A stretch of DNA of 64,000 nt. It comes from Rallus limicola. Its lineage: Eukaryota; Chordata; Aves; Gruiformes; Rallidae. The stretch is from the NCBI GenBank assembly GCA_022605955.1, contig JAKCOZ010000015.1:11723287-11787286 (forward strand), in the 5' to 3' direction. Positions 28,801 through 43,800 of the stretch are shown here, in pieces; the first letter of the stretch is position 1; the number at the start of each line of letters is the position of its first letter. Under the pieces are notes generated by a model that saw only the letters and a list, made by a program, of their open reading frames with translations, did no database searches and was not told where the DNA came from. The position numbers were made by a program, and so were the translations under genes.

Positions 28801-31800
28801 GCAGTTCACTAACTGGGCAGAAGCAAGGTAGATGTGCTAAATCTACTTTGAACCACTTTGGTCCTGTACAGGGCTTGTCATGTGAGATTGAGTAGAATGA
28901 AACTTGGATTTGTGTGTATGTACCGGGGGTACTTCAAAATAGTGATTTTTCAGGTGGAATTTTTATCTATATCCTGGCTTTATTGGTTCTAACCTCCCAT
29001 GTATTGTGTGTCACTCTGCACTTATATGCATTAATGTCTTCTGAGTGATGATGGGACTAGGTGACTTAGGACCTGTGATTTCTATTCCATGCTCTCTTCG
29101 GTCTTTTTTTAACTTGAAGCTGATTTCCCTATTAAAGTTACAAGAGGCTCACAAGCTCCTAAGCTATACATCAACTCTTAAGTAACACTAGAGAGCAAAA
29201 CAGAAAGACTTCCTTTCTTTACAGGTTGAAAAGTTTACAAGGAGCAAGAAAGCCATTGTCTTCTGATCTAAAAGTCTCAGTGAATAATCCTATTTTCTTT
29301 TTCTTGTTAGACTCCTGCCAGAAATGTACCGTTCCCCAAGTTCGGTTTAAAAAAAATTCAAATGCATGTATCTTGTTTCTGAAGGTGTAACTTATAAATG
29401 AATTCTCAATCTTAAATGTAGATTGTAAACAGGAGTTGCTTTACTGGACCTTGTCTGACTTAAATTGTCTATCTAGTATGGGACAGTTTTTCTACAAAGC
29501 TTTTGGGGGGTTGTGTGTGTGCATACTTGCTTATATACAACAATATTGTGCTAATTCCCACTTCATTATTTGACACAAACTTGACAGCTGCTCAGGAAGA
29601 CATAATAACCAAGTGCTGTAATAGTGCTCACTGAGTCTGGTCGATCATTCTTCCTATTGATTTAAAAAGATAATTTCTTTGTTCCATCACACTGTGTTCA
29701 AGCATTCTTCAAATAACCACATGCCCTTACATTTTGCTTTTGCTTCGTGTTTCTCCTTGCTTGAAATTAATTTGTAAGCTGTTTGGGAGACTGGTTAAGC
29801 TTTATTAATCCATTTCTAGGTATTTTTATAAGACTTCCTGACATTAGCCAATATTTAAATATCTGCGTAAAAATCAGAATAGCTTACTATAAAATATGAA
29901 GCATGTTTATAATTAAAATTGCCCTTGTCAAAATAAATTTAAAGCATGTATTTCCAAGTAGGGTTTTTACTGATGTGTATGTTTGCTTCCTAAATAGTCC
30001 AGTTTAGCAATTCAGTGGTCTATTAATCAACAAACTGGATGAATAAGTTTCTACTGTACTTGTTCTATGGCTTGATTTAGAAGTTATCTTCAGTTAGTGG
30101 GTGCTGGATCTAAGCTGAATGATACGTTGCTTGTGTATAGAACCTACTTAGTTGCTAGTTCAGCTTGATGGAGCCAGGGACTTGGCTCCCTTAAGAGATT
30201 TCTCTGGGTGTTTTTTGTTTGTACTAAAAGTCATAAAGTATGTTCTTGGATGACTGTTGTAAAGTACTGTTTATCAAAACCCCTGGAAAAACAAAATGCA
30301 GATGGAAAAATCTGGGTTATAATTGTAAAGCAGACACGCGACAGCTTCTAAGGAAGCGAGCAAACCAAACCCCACATTGTCACTGTTAAAGTCTGTTAAG
30401 AGGAATAAAACATTGTTTCTCTGTGGCAGCTAGCTGTTTTCTGTCTGGGAACCCTGAAGTTGGCCTGGCAAGCTGAAGAGCAGGGGCAGACATTCTGTGG
30501 TGGTAATTTCCAGCTGGCTTCTTGAATGCATTGTGTTCTGCGGGTCACAGCTCATAACGGAGCAAAATTGAGTGAGAGCTCCAGCAAAGAAAGGCTTGAG
30601 CAGCTCGTACGATAGCTGTGATTGCACAGATACCACGTATTCTGTAAGAAAATATTCTGTGCTATCTGTAAAATTCAGATTAAATAGCTATTCTGAAGTG
30701 CTTCCTTTAAACTGTTTGCTTCCAAAAAGCATTGCAGGCTAAGTAAATACCAATAATTCTTATTTCCCATCTCCTTATCAGTTATTCTACCAAAATGTTC
30801 TTGCACAGCCTATCTAATCTCTTCAAGTGAACATGAAATGGTTAGTGTTGACTTCCAATTTGAATTACCATCTCTGTTTCAAACTTAAGCTGATTAATTC
30901 TACCTTAGATTGTAATTATCAGTGTTACCAGTGGTAGGGGGGGTTGTGACCAGACAAATATATATGTTGAATCTTGGTGAATAGTGGAAGAGGAGGAAAT
31001 GGAATAGAGAGCACAGCTTAAACAAAAATGAGTAAATTGTACTTGGGAGCATGGTGGGGGCAAAGGATGGTAAGGGGGAATAAAAATAACAGTTTGAATT
31101 TTGATATTTTTTGGAAAAGCGGACCTGGAGTAAGAATCCAGGTTCCAGAGAAGAGATGATTCATTTGGGCTTGTGTTTTTTGTTTAAAAACTTTCTCTTT
31201 TTTTTTTTCTTCATGCCATAAAAGGATTATGCAGACTGTTATGTCCACTGTAGATCTGCTTTTCCTGCAGTGCCAGAAAAGCAAATGTAATCCTATCTGC
31301 TCTAGCACCTTCTTGTATTCTGTGCAGAAGTTTTCCTTTGTTTTGTCTTATTTGGGATGCAACAGGTGTTTGGCATGGGGAGTTAGCTGGTGCTCTCAGG
31401 TCTTGGGCAACCTTTTTAGTTATGGAATTTTGCCTTGATTTGTTTGGCAGAGTTTCACCTGTCTTTTACGTCCATTCAGGGACGAATGGACGTAATAAAA
31501 AGCTGCTGAGCATGTTTTAGAGATAGCTCCTGTATATGTAAAACTTGAAGTGGTCTTAGAGAACCTGTTGTGTAGGGAAAAGCTATAGAAATGTTTGAGA
31601 ATTGTTGATGTTGTTGATAGAACTGTTCAATTATATTAACCAGCGCAGGCAAGAGGAAATGTCTTTTGTTGTAGATGTTTGTTCATGCTTAAATCTACTT
31701 TTCTTATATTAAAGACTTCCCTTCCAGCAGTGTTGCTTTGGAGCAGTAAGTTTCCAAAGCATGTGAAAACTGCGTTTCGGAGAAAGAAACAAAATTATTG

Positions 31801-34800
31801 TAGCTTTCTTTTTTAGGATCAGAAGAGGGGGAGGGAAAATGGTTTCCTTGTATTTGACTCTGCTGTTGGATGGAAGACAAAGCTCAGTCTCTCTTGCTGA
31901 CTAATGTCATCATCGAGGCATTTTTTTTCTCCCACAGAGCAATTTTGTCTCCATTGAGACCCCCACAGCCATTGGCAAGACCATGGCCTGAGATTAAATC
32001 TCATGCTTGGGTGAAATTCTAATGACTGTAATTGTTTCCTCTTTTTAAGTCTGTGGTCCCCTCATCAAAGGCTGGTGCGGAAATTATGCATTTATGTTGT
32101 AAAAAGGGAGGTCATGATTACCTGAACCTGTGGTTGACTTTGGGGGATTCTGTGTCGGGTTCTGGCAGTGGTTATCCATGCTGACATTCTAGTACGTGAA
32201 GCGATTTAAAGCATGGCTTGGAGTATATATGTAAAGTAGTAGTGACGTGCCTCAGTTGTCCCTGGGGTTTGGCTGTCCCCCACCCTTGGCTGACTGCTAC
32301 CACACAGTCTGGGTTTGGGTCATCTGTTGGAATGGGAGAGAAGGAGAAGCAGTAAGTGTGGGGAGAGGCAGGTTTCTGGGAATGATTTGTTTCAAGGCTA
32401 AGCTCCTAACCTAGTGCAACTGTGAAATAGTGCTGTGTTTGTGTCTCCCCCAACTTGCAAAGGGCTCAGGACCGATCAGCAAGTGTCACTGTTAGCTCAC
32501 ACTTTGGTGTTTACTGGAGGCATTCAGCATCTTGAAGTGCTGCACAGCATGGGAGTGCTGGCTGTGGAGGAACCGAACATCAGTGTGTCTGAATGTGGTT
32601 ATGAAAGAATTACACACCACTTCACAGCACTGGCTTGTCTGAGCCTGCAAAACTGGAATATACATGTGTATTGGTGTTGCTGTGTGATGGAAAAATTCAG
32701 GTTTCTTGTGATGTTTGACTTTGGCCTGCAGTTCCCTATGTAGGCAACTTGGGACCGTACCTCTCCCTGATTGCTTTGTATGAAAAAGCATGTATTGTGT
32801 GTGAAGCACAGAATTTCTGGAGTTTGTACTCTTGTTAATGAAGTAGCCTTTAAAGACATCAGAAAAACTGACCAAGAGGCAGTTCATCAGATAATAAGGA
32901 GAATTATTCCAATAGCACTTAATTTTAAATGTATAGGCTATGTTTAGAGACTAAAGAAGCCCCCAAACGCTGTCATTTTTAAAAGCACTCAGCATCAGAA
33001 TCTTTCTCTGATCTCAGAGGGATGATGGTTACTCTGTTTAGAGTATTGAAAAATAAAACAAAAAAATTCACTTGTCAACAGTGGTGTTCACCCAAGGGAC
33101 CAGCCCAGCTTTGGGCATGAACACTGATGCTTTGGCTGCTGTCTGGCGATGTTATAACATTAAAATAATATAATACAATCTAGCATATTTTTTTTAGAAT
33201 TTCTTATGGCCTGAAAGGCAGGGTTTTACACCAAAATTATATGCATGTGTTTATGTATAAATAAAATTCATAATAAAAACCCTTGAAATAATTCTTGATA
33301 GTATTTTTCCTTGTATATGGCATGGTAACAGTATTGCTAAACACTTAAAAGTCACAAGTCAGGCATGCCTAAGGAAGTTGTTTGGAGAAATACTTTGTTT
33401 CTTTCATTTTGCTCCCTGTGTGGTAGGTTTCCACCCTGTGTAGGGTTCAACCTGTGTGTTTGTTTCCCTGAGTAGCCTTTCCAAAGATCCTCCTGCAAGT
33501 TCAGGTGCTGTGATAAAGTTGTTGTGGCTGGCAATGTCTGCTTGTGTGTCTGTAGTTGAGCTCCTCTCCCCTCACTCTCTGGTGTTATTAGCATGTTGAG
33601 TAACACTGTTTCTGTCCAAACCTGCTGTTTAACTCTCCTGTGGGAAGAGATTCACTTGTCTGGGATGCTGTGCAGTGCATCAAGGGCACTACATGGGGAA
33701 AAAAAAAAAAAAGCATATTTGATTAAATCAAATGGTACCAAACTCTGCATGGAGCAAATACTGTTTTGGTTAAGGGAATAGTTTTGAACTGAAGTTTTTA
33801 TAAAAAAAATCCAAAAAACCCCCAACACCCTCACCATGAAACAGTGGCTGAAAATCCCGTCTTTGCAGCGAGTTCATCTCCAGATGTGTTTTTGTTACTG
33901 AACTGTATTCTCTAACAAATTGTGTGTGGGTGGGTTTTTTCATTATGTGTCCTGAAATGTGTTTTCTTTCTTGTTTTGAAGCTTTATTTACTGTATGAAA
34001 TAGTTGATTATTCTAGTAATAGCCGGCACTGCTTTTGTGGGGTTTAATGTTTTCTTTGTTACAATTTAAAGCCAAACAAATCAAATGTGAAGGTAAACTT
34101 AACTTTTGATTTTGTTAAACACCAGCCCCACTGTCTGTTTCCCTATGGGCCCTTAACTTTAAAAGAAAACTTTTTTTAGAAACCTCCTGAAATTGATGTG
34201 GGAGTTAAAAGTTATTTTGGTTACTGTACTCATTTCTTCCCCTTTGAATTTTGAAGAACTTTATTTTTGTCCCATTAGGAAAATGGTAAACCAGAGCTAG
34301 GAAAACTGTAGAACACACACAAAGCAATGCCAGGTTTATGGATTATTTTTTGTGGGTGTGCTCTTGCCTAAATTGAGTCTTAGGTAAAACTAGAATTGAC
34401 TAATGTGAAGTCTCTGTTAGTTGACAGGATCCTTTTTGAAGCTGATGCATGCTCTTTTAAATCTTGTTGTGTAACTGAGGGACTTGTATAAGAGCAGTTA
34501 GAGCAAAATAGCTACAAGAATGTTTGAGGCTAAGTTAATTTATTTTAGCAGCATTTTCACTTTGCTTTGGAGAGCTAACAACGTCATAGCATCTCATGCA
34601 GCTGTACCCACTGCTTTCACTAGGCACTGAAAAGTTTTGGAGGACCAGGATGAAATCATCAAAATGCACATGTTCTGAGTCTGCAGTTTCTCTGTTTGAG
34701 GCTGGTATTTTTTCTCTGAAAAGCTTGTATTTTTGTCCCAGTTTGTGTCATTTCCCCCTCTGTGCTCTGTTTAGAAGTGGAATAAGTTCTGTGAAGAAGA

Positions 34801-37800
34801 AATGTGATTTTCCTAAGAGGATGCTAAAGACAACAACAAGCTCACTCCACCCACTAAAAAAAAAAAACAACCAGAATTTTAGGTGCCCGAAGCACAGTAG
34901 GGTGTAGATGTGATAAAAGCAGCCAAGGTCAGCTCTGTTGAAACAGTACAGAGAGAACTTCTCATAAGAAGCAGAGTTGTGCAGTGAACAGTCATGACTG
35001 CAGTACAGGATGCTCAGGTCCTAGCTGGAGCAGACATGACTTTGTAACAGCTCAGCAAAAGAGTTTTTCAAAAAGCAAAAGAGTTTTTCAAAATTAAATA
35101 TATTTTGGAAAATACAGCTTGCTGCTGAGTGGTAATGATCACTGCAAAATACTTCAAAAGTTGTAATTGCTTGCCCTACTTGTTAGCTCAGAGCAACCAA
35201 AAAAAAATTGAGCTTTAATCACCAAAACTATTCTTTCCTGGTGATTTCAGTGTTTCATTAAGTAGTGATTAGTACTCTTCAATTATGTGTTCATTTGTCT
35301 TAGCGATGCATTCATGGCTAGAGATAGTGTTGGCTGATTGAATTTGGCTGATGCCTAGCAGTTTCAGCCGACTGGGGTTTTTGCTTGCAATGTGAGAACA
35401 TGGAAGAAAGCAGTAGGAAGGGATTTATCACCTCGGCATTGTTTTAATTTTTAATCTTACCTGATGTTGTTTTACTTCAGGGAAAAAAAAAAATTTCCCC
35501 TCCCACTTAGAACTTTTAAAGATTTGGTTCTGAAGTCCATCTCCCAGCTTTGCCTTTGCCTGCTGGATATCAGCTGTTGATGGTACCCCTCTCCCAGTTA
35601 CAGGGGAGTAAGCAGTGTAGCAGGCTGATCTTGAAGCTTGTAGTTGGAATGGATAATTCTCCATGTTCCACAAATTAACTAAAAGATAATTTTTTTCTTA
35701 ATGGGGCAGATGGAGAAGGAAAAGAGAGGAGGGACAATGCAGTTGGAAATGGAGTTGAACAATTTCTTGATAGCTAGATTTTGCCCTCTTCAGTATGAAT
35801 AAGAGGGAGGAGAGAAGGATCTCAGTGCTGTTAAAAGCTGCCCTTGTTTATTTTCTGTCATAGCTTGGTAAGGGTTAAATTTAGGTGGGCTGTGAGATAG
35901 AGTGGTTTGGGGGTGGGAGTGCTGGTAATCCCCCTTTGCTTTACTTGTTTCATGGGTTGTGTTTGTATATTTAAAATGATGCATCCAGTTTGTCCCGGAT
36001 ATAAAAGCATACAAACTTGAGTTCTAGGTTGTTCACAGAACTGAACTGAAATAGGTTCCTCTGCCTGCCTGGTACTCGTGCAGAGGGAGTAGGTTTTCAG
36101 TACCAAGAAGTAGCACCAGCAACTTCAAAGATTTCATTTTGCTGGTAAAGCCCTTCCTAAAACTTGTATGCTCAGAAATGTTGTGATTTAATTTTCCTTG
36201 GACCAACAGAATCTAGCTCTTTGAGAGAGGCAAATCTTCACATTGTATGCTCTTATTTTTGAGTAACGAAGGATTTTATGTTCAAAACATGGGAACTACT
36301 ATGAGCAAATGTCTTTAAATATTTTTTTCCCCTTATGATCTTTCATGTGTCCCCTGCTCCTGATGTATACCTTGCTTAACAGGACACTCTAGAGGTAAAA
36401 ACACCTGTTTACATGATTACTTTATTGAGGGAGGGGAAAAATTAAATACATATTTGTGTGATTTTCTTTAAATTTTTTACTGCCATATATATCAGTCATT
36501 TCATTTTCTGTACCTGCATTACTTACTTTTTTTCCTCCTCTTACCTTCTATTTCAATGTTACACTTTTACCAAATGGCAAGATAACCTTTTCCTCAAAGG
36601 CAGATTAACTGTGATGTTTTAAGCATAATAAAGAATAATTTATTGAAGTACTTAAAGGAACACTTCTAGCAAAATTAAATTTAAGTCTATAGTAAATTGT
36701 CAGTAAGGATATACTTAATAAAGTTCCTTTTGTATTTCTCTTCCGTTAGTATTATGTGGTTCTTCAACAGCAGTTGTCCCCATCATTTGATGGGAAGACT
36801 GAATTGGCTAGATAAAAAATGAAACATATTTACCTAAGCTCATTTGAAATGAAATTCTCGTTCTGAGTTCTCCATTCCTTGTTCTGTGGTTCTCGTTCTT
36901 ACTGTCAGAAAGCTTAATTTAGAAACTATTGTTCTCTCAGAGTCTAGACGATGTGAATGGGAAACAAGACCTAACAAAATGTGAAAAGTAATAGTTAAGA
37001 CTATTAAAAAAAACCCTCACACGAGGCAAAAGCGCCCAAGAATGGGTTTCTGTGAGGAGGGAAGTATGTGATCTGTGGGTATTCTTCGCATACTTCTGAT
37101 ACTGTTTCGTTTTCTGGCTTAGGAATTTCTTCTCTTGGTGGCCTGAGCCATTGGATCACGGCAGTTGGATGTGTGAGTGCAGATGATTTTGCTGGACTTG
37201 TGGGTGTTCATTTCTAGAATTCTGTCCAAGCCAGGTGGTGACGACTCATGCCTGTGGCTGCTGCTCCCTGGGTTCCTGCTGTGACTAGAAGGCTCTTGAA
37301 CAATGCAATGAACACGTTTCCATTTTGAAGTGGTGAATTGTGAATTTTCAGGTACAATGTACTTGAGCAGAAGCATTGCTGCTTTGCATTCCATATTTTC
37401 TTGTTTATTTGGGATTCTTTGTCTGTTGTATATTTCTACTGAACAACTTGAGCAGCACATTCCACTGGGCTGCTCACGTGAGCTTGGCAGAGTGCTCTGC
37501 CTTCTGAGCAGACTTTGTTTTCTGTAGGCTTTCTTCCCACTTCCCTGGGGATGTTGTCAGCCTCTGGTTTAGCCTGAAAATTTAAACTTAGATTTGGGAG
37601 AGAAGTGGTTCTTAATTCTCAAATGAAACACAGGAGGGTAAGCATGGGACGCAGAGCTAGGAGACTTGTTGTACTTCATCTTCTAATGACTCTTCTTGGT
37701 CACAGAAGCACAGATCTGGTCTTGATGACAGTTCTGATCTTGAGTGATGTTTTATTCAACCGTTCACAAACTTAGCTTACACAAACTGCCACTGCTACTT

Positions 37801-40800
37801 GTATTCATACCTTTGTCAACCTGTATATTTTACTCAGCTGTTCATCCTGGAGAAAATGCCAGAGGAGTTGCTCTGACATATCTATAGTAATCTAAGCATG
37901 TTCTGGTTTATATAGCACTTGAGCTGTCCTACGAAAGTGCTGTGCAGCGTTGTATTAAATAACACCTTTTGAGACTCTTCAAAGTACCTGACAGAAGTCT
38001 TTTCTCAATTATGAGGGATTTCAGAGATAAAAGGACTGGGTTTGTATGTTGATGGTTTCTATACTTTTCAAAGTGTTAAAGCAGTAAAATAACCTGGCTG
38101 TGACCAAGATTAAAATGCTTTCATTATTCTAGGGAGCAGCCAGTCTAAATCGAGCCTGTGAGCTTGCTAAGGCTGGGCCCTTGTTTTGTGTTTATCTGCG
38201 AAGCGTCACACATGTGTGTGGCTCTAGAAATAATGATTCTGAGCTCAGCCAGGTGATCTGCATCTATGCAGCCTCCTAGGAATGAACTCTGTAAGGGGTG
38301 GAACTCAGTACAGGTCTCTCTTTTTACTCCTTAGTTGGCAGCAAAACTTCATTCACATGAGTATCACTCTTAAAGTCATAAAATGCTTTGAATTATTCCC
38401 TTTATTGTTTTACAATAACTCTACCAGTGGAATTTGAAATCTTTTTATGGCATTTATTCTGCTGTCAGTTTTTTGGGAAGCCATCTGCTTATAAATCATG
38501 ATGCCATAGCTTGTTCACCTTCCATCTTATTAGTACAGTTAAAAACACTTACCTAAGCATCGTTACTGTCTCTTATCTCTGGGTGGCTATAGAGTGTTAA
38601 ATTCCAGCCCATCTTAATACAGTATAAATTCTAATCTTGGCAAGTATTGTGTTGAGTTTTATTTAGTAATTAAACTCTGCACTGCTTTCCTCCTTTACAG
38701 TGAGCATTATCTTTTAGATTGCAGTGGCCTTTTACTAATTATGTGGAGAATGTATTAATGTGAAACAAAAATACCTTACAACCTGTGATATCTGGAGTGC
38801 TTTGTAGCGTTGGCAATTTAGATAGACCATATCGTGCTGGACACAATGTTTTGTCCTGAAGAACTGTGATGAAATTTACATGGCCGTTGACCCTTCAGGA
38901 CTGCTCTGAAATGAGGTGTGTACCTTGTGCAATCCCAGTAAGCAAAAATTTAAATAAAAATAAATAAGCTGTCAAAAGCCCTTCTGTTGGCCTGTCAGGA
39001 AGTATGAAATGGTACTGTGTGCTCCATAACGGCTTCCTTGGAGAAGATTCTCTGGCACAATGCGATGTGACTTAGAACAGCAAGCTATGAAGAATGCTTG
39101 GTATTGTCATGATTTGATATTTGGATTGTTGGGCATGGCCTGATGTCTACCATGGACTCAGGACCAGGGAGCTGAGTACAAAATAAATCTCTCTTGTGGA
39201 GTTTGAGTGATGAGTCAAATGTCATCTTTTTTTTTTTTTTAAACAAACAGAAGTTACAGCCTTTGTGAATGTTGAAAACTTCATTAAAGGGAACTGTGAA
39301 CAAGCCAATATATCACTGCTTGATTTCAGGTGATAAGTTTGCAGTAGTTTTACATACAAAACTTTCCTTGGTTGTATTAGCTCTTGAAACATTATTGAGA
39401 ACAATTTAATGACAGTAACTCTTCAACTACTCATCTCTTCATCTGAAATTTGTAATTTAACAAAGCACCTCATATTCAGCATTGTAGCAAGGTGGGCTAA
39501 CTGACTGCTGACTAGACTGCATCCAGAAAAGAAGTCTTCCAAAATACTGTTGTTTACTTTGGCTCTGATTTTCTGTGCACGGTGCTGAGAATGAAACCCT
39601 CCTATTTCCTAGAGCTGGTGCATCCCTAATTAATTGTTTGGGACCGATTTGTTTTAGAGACTTCTTTCCTTCCATGTGCCACACTGCTATAGCTGTTTTG
39701 TAATGCAGGTGTTTGAAATAAAGCTAGGTATAAAACCAGATTATTTGCAGGGTGTCTTTCTTGAGGGCAACCTTCTATTTTTTTTATATGGATTTTTTTA
39801 TCCTTGATCAAATGCTGCTGTTCTTGTAAGGGTCATAAATCTTGTTGGCTTTTAGAGATGGTCAAGACTTGGAAGTTAAAAGTATTGATGTTAGTCTTGT
39901 AGAATTGCATATCATAAAGTAGAATGAATCACCCATCTTCCATATGGATGGAGTTTTATGTTGAAATACATGATACAAGGAGTAATATGCTGTTCTATTA
40001 GCTTTTATTTTTCCATTTGGTTACATGGTGCAGCAGGAATTTTCTGCAGTACAAGAAACTTGCATTGAAATGGGGGTTCACCATGTTCCAAAGTACAGAA
40101 GCCTCTGAAGGTTAAATGTAATTACAGTCTGGGTAACCTGAGGTAGCTGTCCTCATAACTTCCCCTTAGGTATTGGTAGCTCGTCGAGTCATTTGAGATT
40201 GGACTGCTTGACAGAGTAGCAAAGCTCTAGTTTAATACATGTTATGTGTAGATCTCATGTGAAATAGGCATGTTCATTACTGTCAGTAGCAGTGGGTATA
40301 GTCTTTATTTCTTGTTTTCCTTTTCCATTTGGTTCTTAATTATAATGAGATTTGCCCTTCCTTGATTGGCGTTACTTTCAAAACGCATCTGTAGCATTCT
40401 GGTGGTGAAGGTGATGCTCAGGTGCTACTTAGCTCTACAGTCTCAATGTTATTCCATGACCAGGCACTGCATTCATCTTTTAAGCAAACTGTCCTGGCTC
40501 TTGGTCAAAGACAGGGTTCCCTTCGAGAGAAACTCCTTGACCCTTTGTACTCTGTGCAGTATCCGCCTCGCGGGCGGACTCTGGAGCCCTTGTCTGGAAT
40601 GCGTGTCTAATGCGTTCCACTCGGACCCTCAGTCCCATTCCATAATGTTAGCTTTAATTGGCTGGTTTTAAACTTTCATGTACAATTTGGTTGTACACGG
40701 TAAATTACCACCCTCTTCGCCTTTTCCTAAGAGCAAGAAACTAGAATCCAGACTGTGCTTTCCCTTGCTGCCTTTTACTATTTCCCTTGCTGCCTTTTAC

Positions 40801-43800
40801 TGCTGCCCTTGAGCTCTTTTAGGGGCAGCACTCGTGGGTAGTGTTTCTGTCAGAGGACAGACTTTTTTTAACTAGTGTCTTTCCTCTAATCTCCCAAAGT
40901 CTGTACTTTTTAAACACACTGTTGTATTTTTGGCCTGACTTCATTAAAAAGTTGAATAAGAATTAATGTCTGTTCAAAAAACTATCGAAAAATATAATAG
41001 CTGTCACCAAATGTTTAATGTGGGTAGATATCTAGTGAATCCTGCAAGTGACTGATTTTTTTTAATAAGTTTTCATATATTTTAATTTACTACTTTGTGC
41101 ATATGAGAACTTCAAGACAGTTGGTCTTTACTTTGGAAGAATGGCTTTGTGCTTCTGAAGTGTCAATATTTCTATTGTGGGTAGAATGACTGTCTCTGCT
41201 GTTATACTGATGTCATCTAGGCTTAAATACTTGATTGAAGCATCAGCAGAAGGCCTTTTTGAGAAAGAGGGGTAGTTTAGTTATAGGGGGGGGGGGAAGT
41301 TGGCAGTACTGCATGCAAAACAAATTTTGCAGCTCAAGCTCAAAACAGCGATGAGTCTCTTGTTCGTACTTGGTATGAATGAAGTGAAACAAAGCCTGCC
41401 TTCATCCTCCATAACAGGCTCATGAGCTCATGTTTCGGCTTTTCCTTTCCCTTCCCTTTCTGACATGGACTCCTTTCTTTCTTTCTTTTTTTGTCCTTGG
41501 CTAAACAGACAGTAACTCTCCACAGTGTTTTTGGTCTCAACAAGGTGACCAGTGGCTGATGATGCAAAAGTGTTGCATCAACAAAGGGGGGATGATAGTT
41601 GGAGCATTCCAGGTCTGACGTTTTTGGCCAAGGAGCTGAGTATTGTGGCCGCTGATTCCTCTCTGCACAGCAGGCTTGCTTGGGGCAGGAGACTACATTT
41701 CACTGACTCCTGTTGTGTGCCTCCCTGCTCCTTATTTGAGGCTTCCCCAAAAAGCTATGACCGGGAGTCTCATGGTTTTAGATGAAAGAGCCTGTTGTCT
41801 TGCTGAATTATCTCCTTTCTGTCTATGTTTAAAGCAAAGCTGGCAGGTAAAAAAAAACCCTATATAGTGAAACAAAAGCTCTGTTATAGTAACATCTGAG
41901 GCAAGAATAGACTAAAACTGAAAGAACAAGCTAATGTTCTTCATTTTTGTTTGTTTTGCCAGCTTATTTACCTGTAGTCCTTTGGCACCTGGGAGTGGAA
42001 CTGGACTCCTTGTGTTCTAACCCACAAAAATCTAGTCATGAAAATAAAACATCAGTATTTCCCCTTTTGAATTAAAAATTGTTCTCATATTGTGTAATGT
42101 GGAATTTTAAAATACTGTACACATGTAATCATGGATATGGCATGGCTGCAAGCATCTTGTACTCTTAGGGTGTTTTGAGAGAAGAATTGTGTTTAAAACT
42201 TAAACTAAACATTTTCAGATTTGAGGTACTCTAGTGCAACACTTGAGCTAATGACTTTTTAGCAACTGAAGTGAACAAGACTTGTCAAACACTTCGTTCA
42301 TTAGAAGTACAGTTGATACTTTAGTGGAATTAAGAACTTTGTCGTGACAGCTGAACTTCTTGAATCCATATAAAGGGCTGTGTAGATCCCACAGCCATGG
42401 AGCATTGGTTTTATTGTGCAAATAAACGATCAGAAATTGATTTATAAGTTAGTTGTTTCATAGACGTGCCTGTTTGCTATGTGTGACTGTTATTGTTGAG
42501 GTCTGTATCCCTTCACAGCATAAAGCCTTTTGACATCTCCTCACTTGTGGCTGTTTGGTTGTTGCAGTTAGGGACTTCTAGTCATGAAGTTTTTCCAAAT
42601 TTATAAAGGCAAGGTGGGATAATTTGATTTCTACCTGAATGCATCATTAACCATTACAAGAGGGGAAGTTAGGGCATCAGTTTGTGTCTTCCCTCCCTCC
42701 CTCCCCCCCCCCCCCCCCCCCCCCCCCCCCCTTGGTAAATCTTATTTTTGATGCAAAGGCAGTTCTGTCGCCAGCCAGTCCAGCGTGCACAGACTCTCCC
42801 CCCGCCATAAAACAATGAGCACATTCAGGCACAACTCATGTTTTCAGTTATTAAAAAACGGAGCCGTCTGTCTCTGCCTGTGACTTTAATCTTTAAGCCT
42901 TTATTCCCTGTACCCCACCCCCTCTTTCTTTCCCCAACCTTTTGTTTGTGAAGTGCAGAGCTACAGGATATGTGGGCCTGGAGTTTCTGAATGTATTGTA
43001 CATTCCCCTGGCAATTACAGATGTTTATAACCCTGACTGATGTTATTTCAGTATTGTGGATGGTGAAGAGAAAATTAAACAACGCTTTTTTCTTTGCCCC
43101 TAGCAGTTCTTAATTATTTAATTTGGGGGGGGAGGGAGGGGAGGGGAAGTAAACTTAACTTCTTTTAAGAAAAAGTCTTGTTCAGCATGAGATGGGACAT
43201 CTCTGAAAGCTGTGTGTGAATCTTCCCATGGCCTACCATAACTTCTGTTGGGACAGGGCAGTGTGTGCAGTGTTGTTAAAAGCATAATAGTACTGGATTT
43301 TTGTACAAAACAGGCTCATTGGTGTGGGGTCTGTGACCCTTGGATACTTTATTTTAAAGACTGAGACAAGGCAGTTCAGGGCTTGAAATGCTTTGAGTAA
43401 GATAGCATGAATTTATTTCCAGCTTTACGTGGAATATGGGTTTTCTTTTTTTTTTTTTTTAGGAGAGAGATTTAGAATCTGATGAACTGGATGTTTACTT
43501 TTGGACTAGTGACTTGCAGAATTGTTCAAGAAAACTTGGGGGTTTTTATTCTCAGAAATAAGTTCTTTGTCTTTGAGGTTTAAAATCTATTTCTTAGTGG
43601 TGTTTCTTTAGCTATCTGGAGCTGCAGGTGCACTCAAACATCCTTGAATTGACAGAGGTGGAGAGAAGAGAATCTAGTAGCAAATCTGTGATCAAGGTGG
43701 GGGATCCCTGTGGATTTCATGATCTTCAGGGCAGTTGGCATAAAGCATTGATCTTAAGTAGAGAAAAGTTAGGAAAGTTTAATGGAATCACACATTCCAA

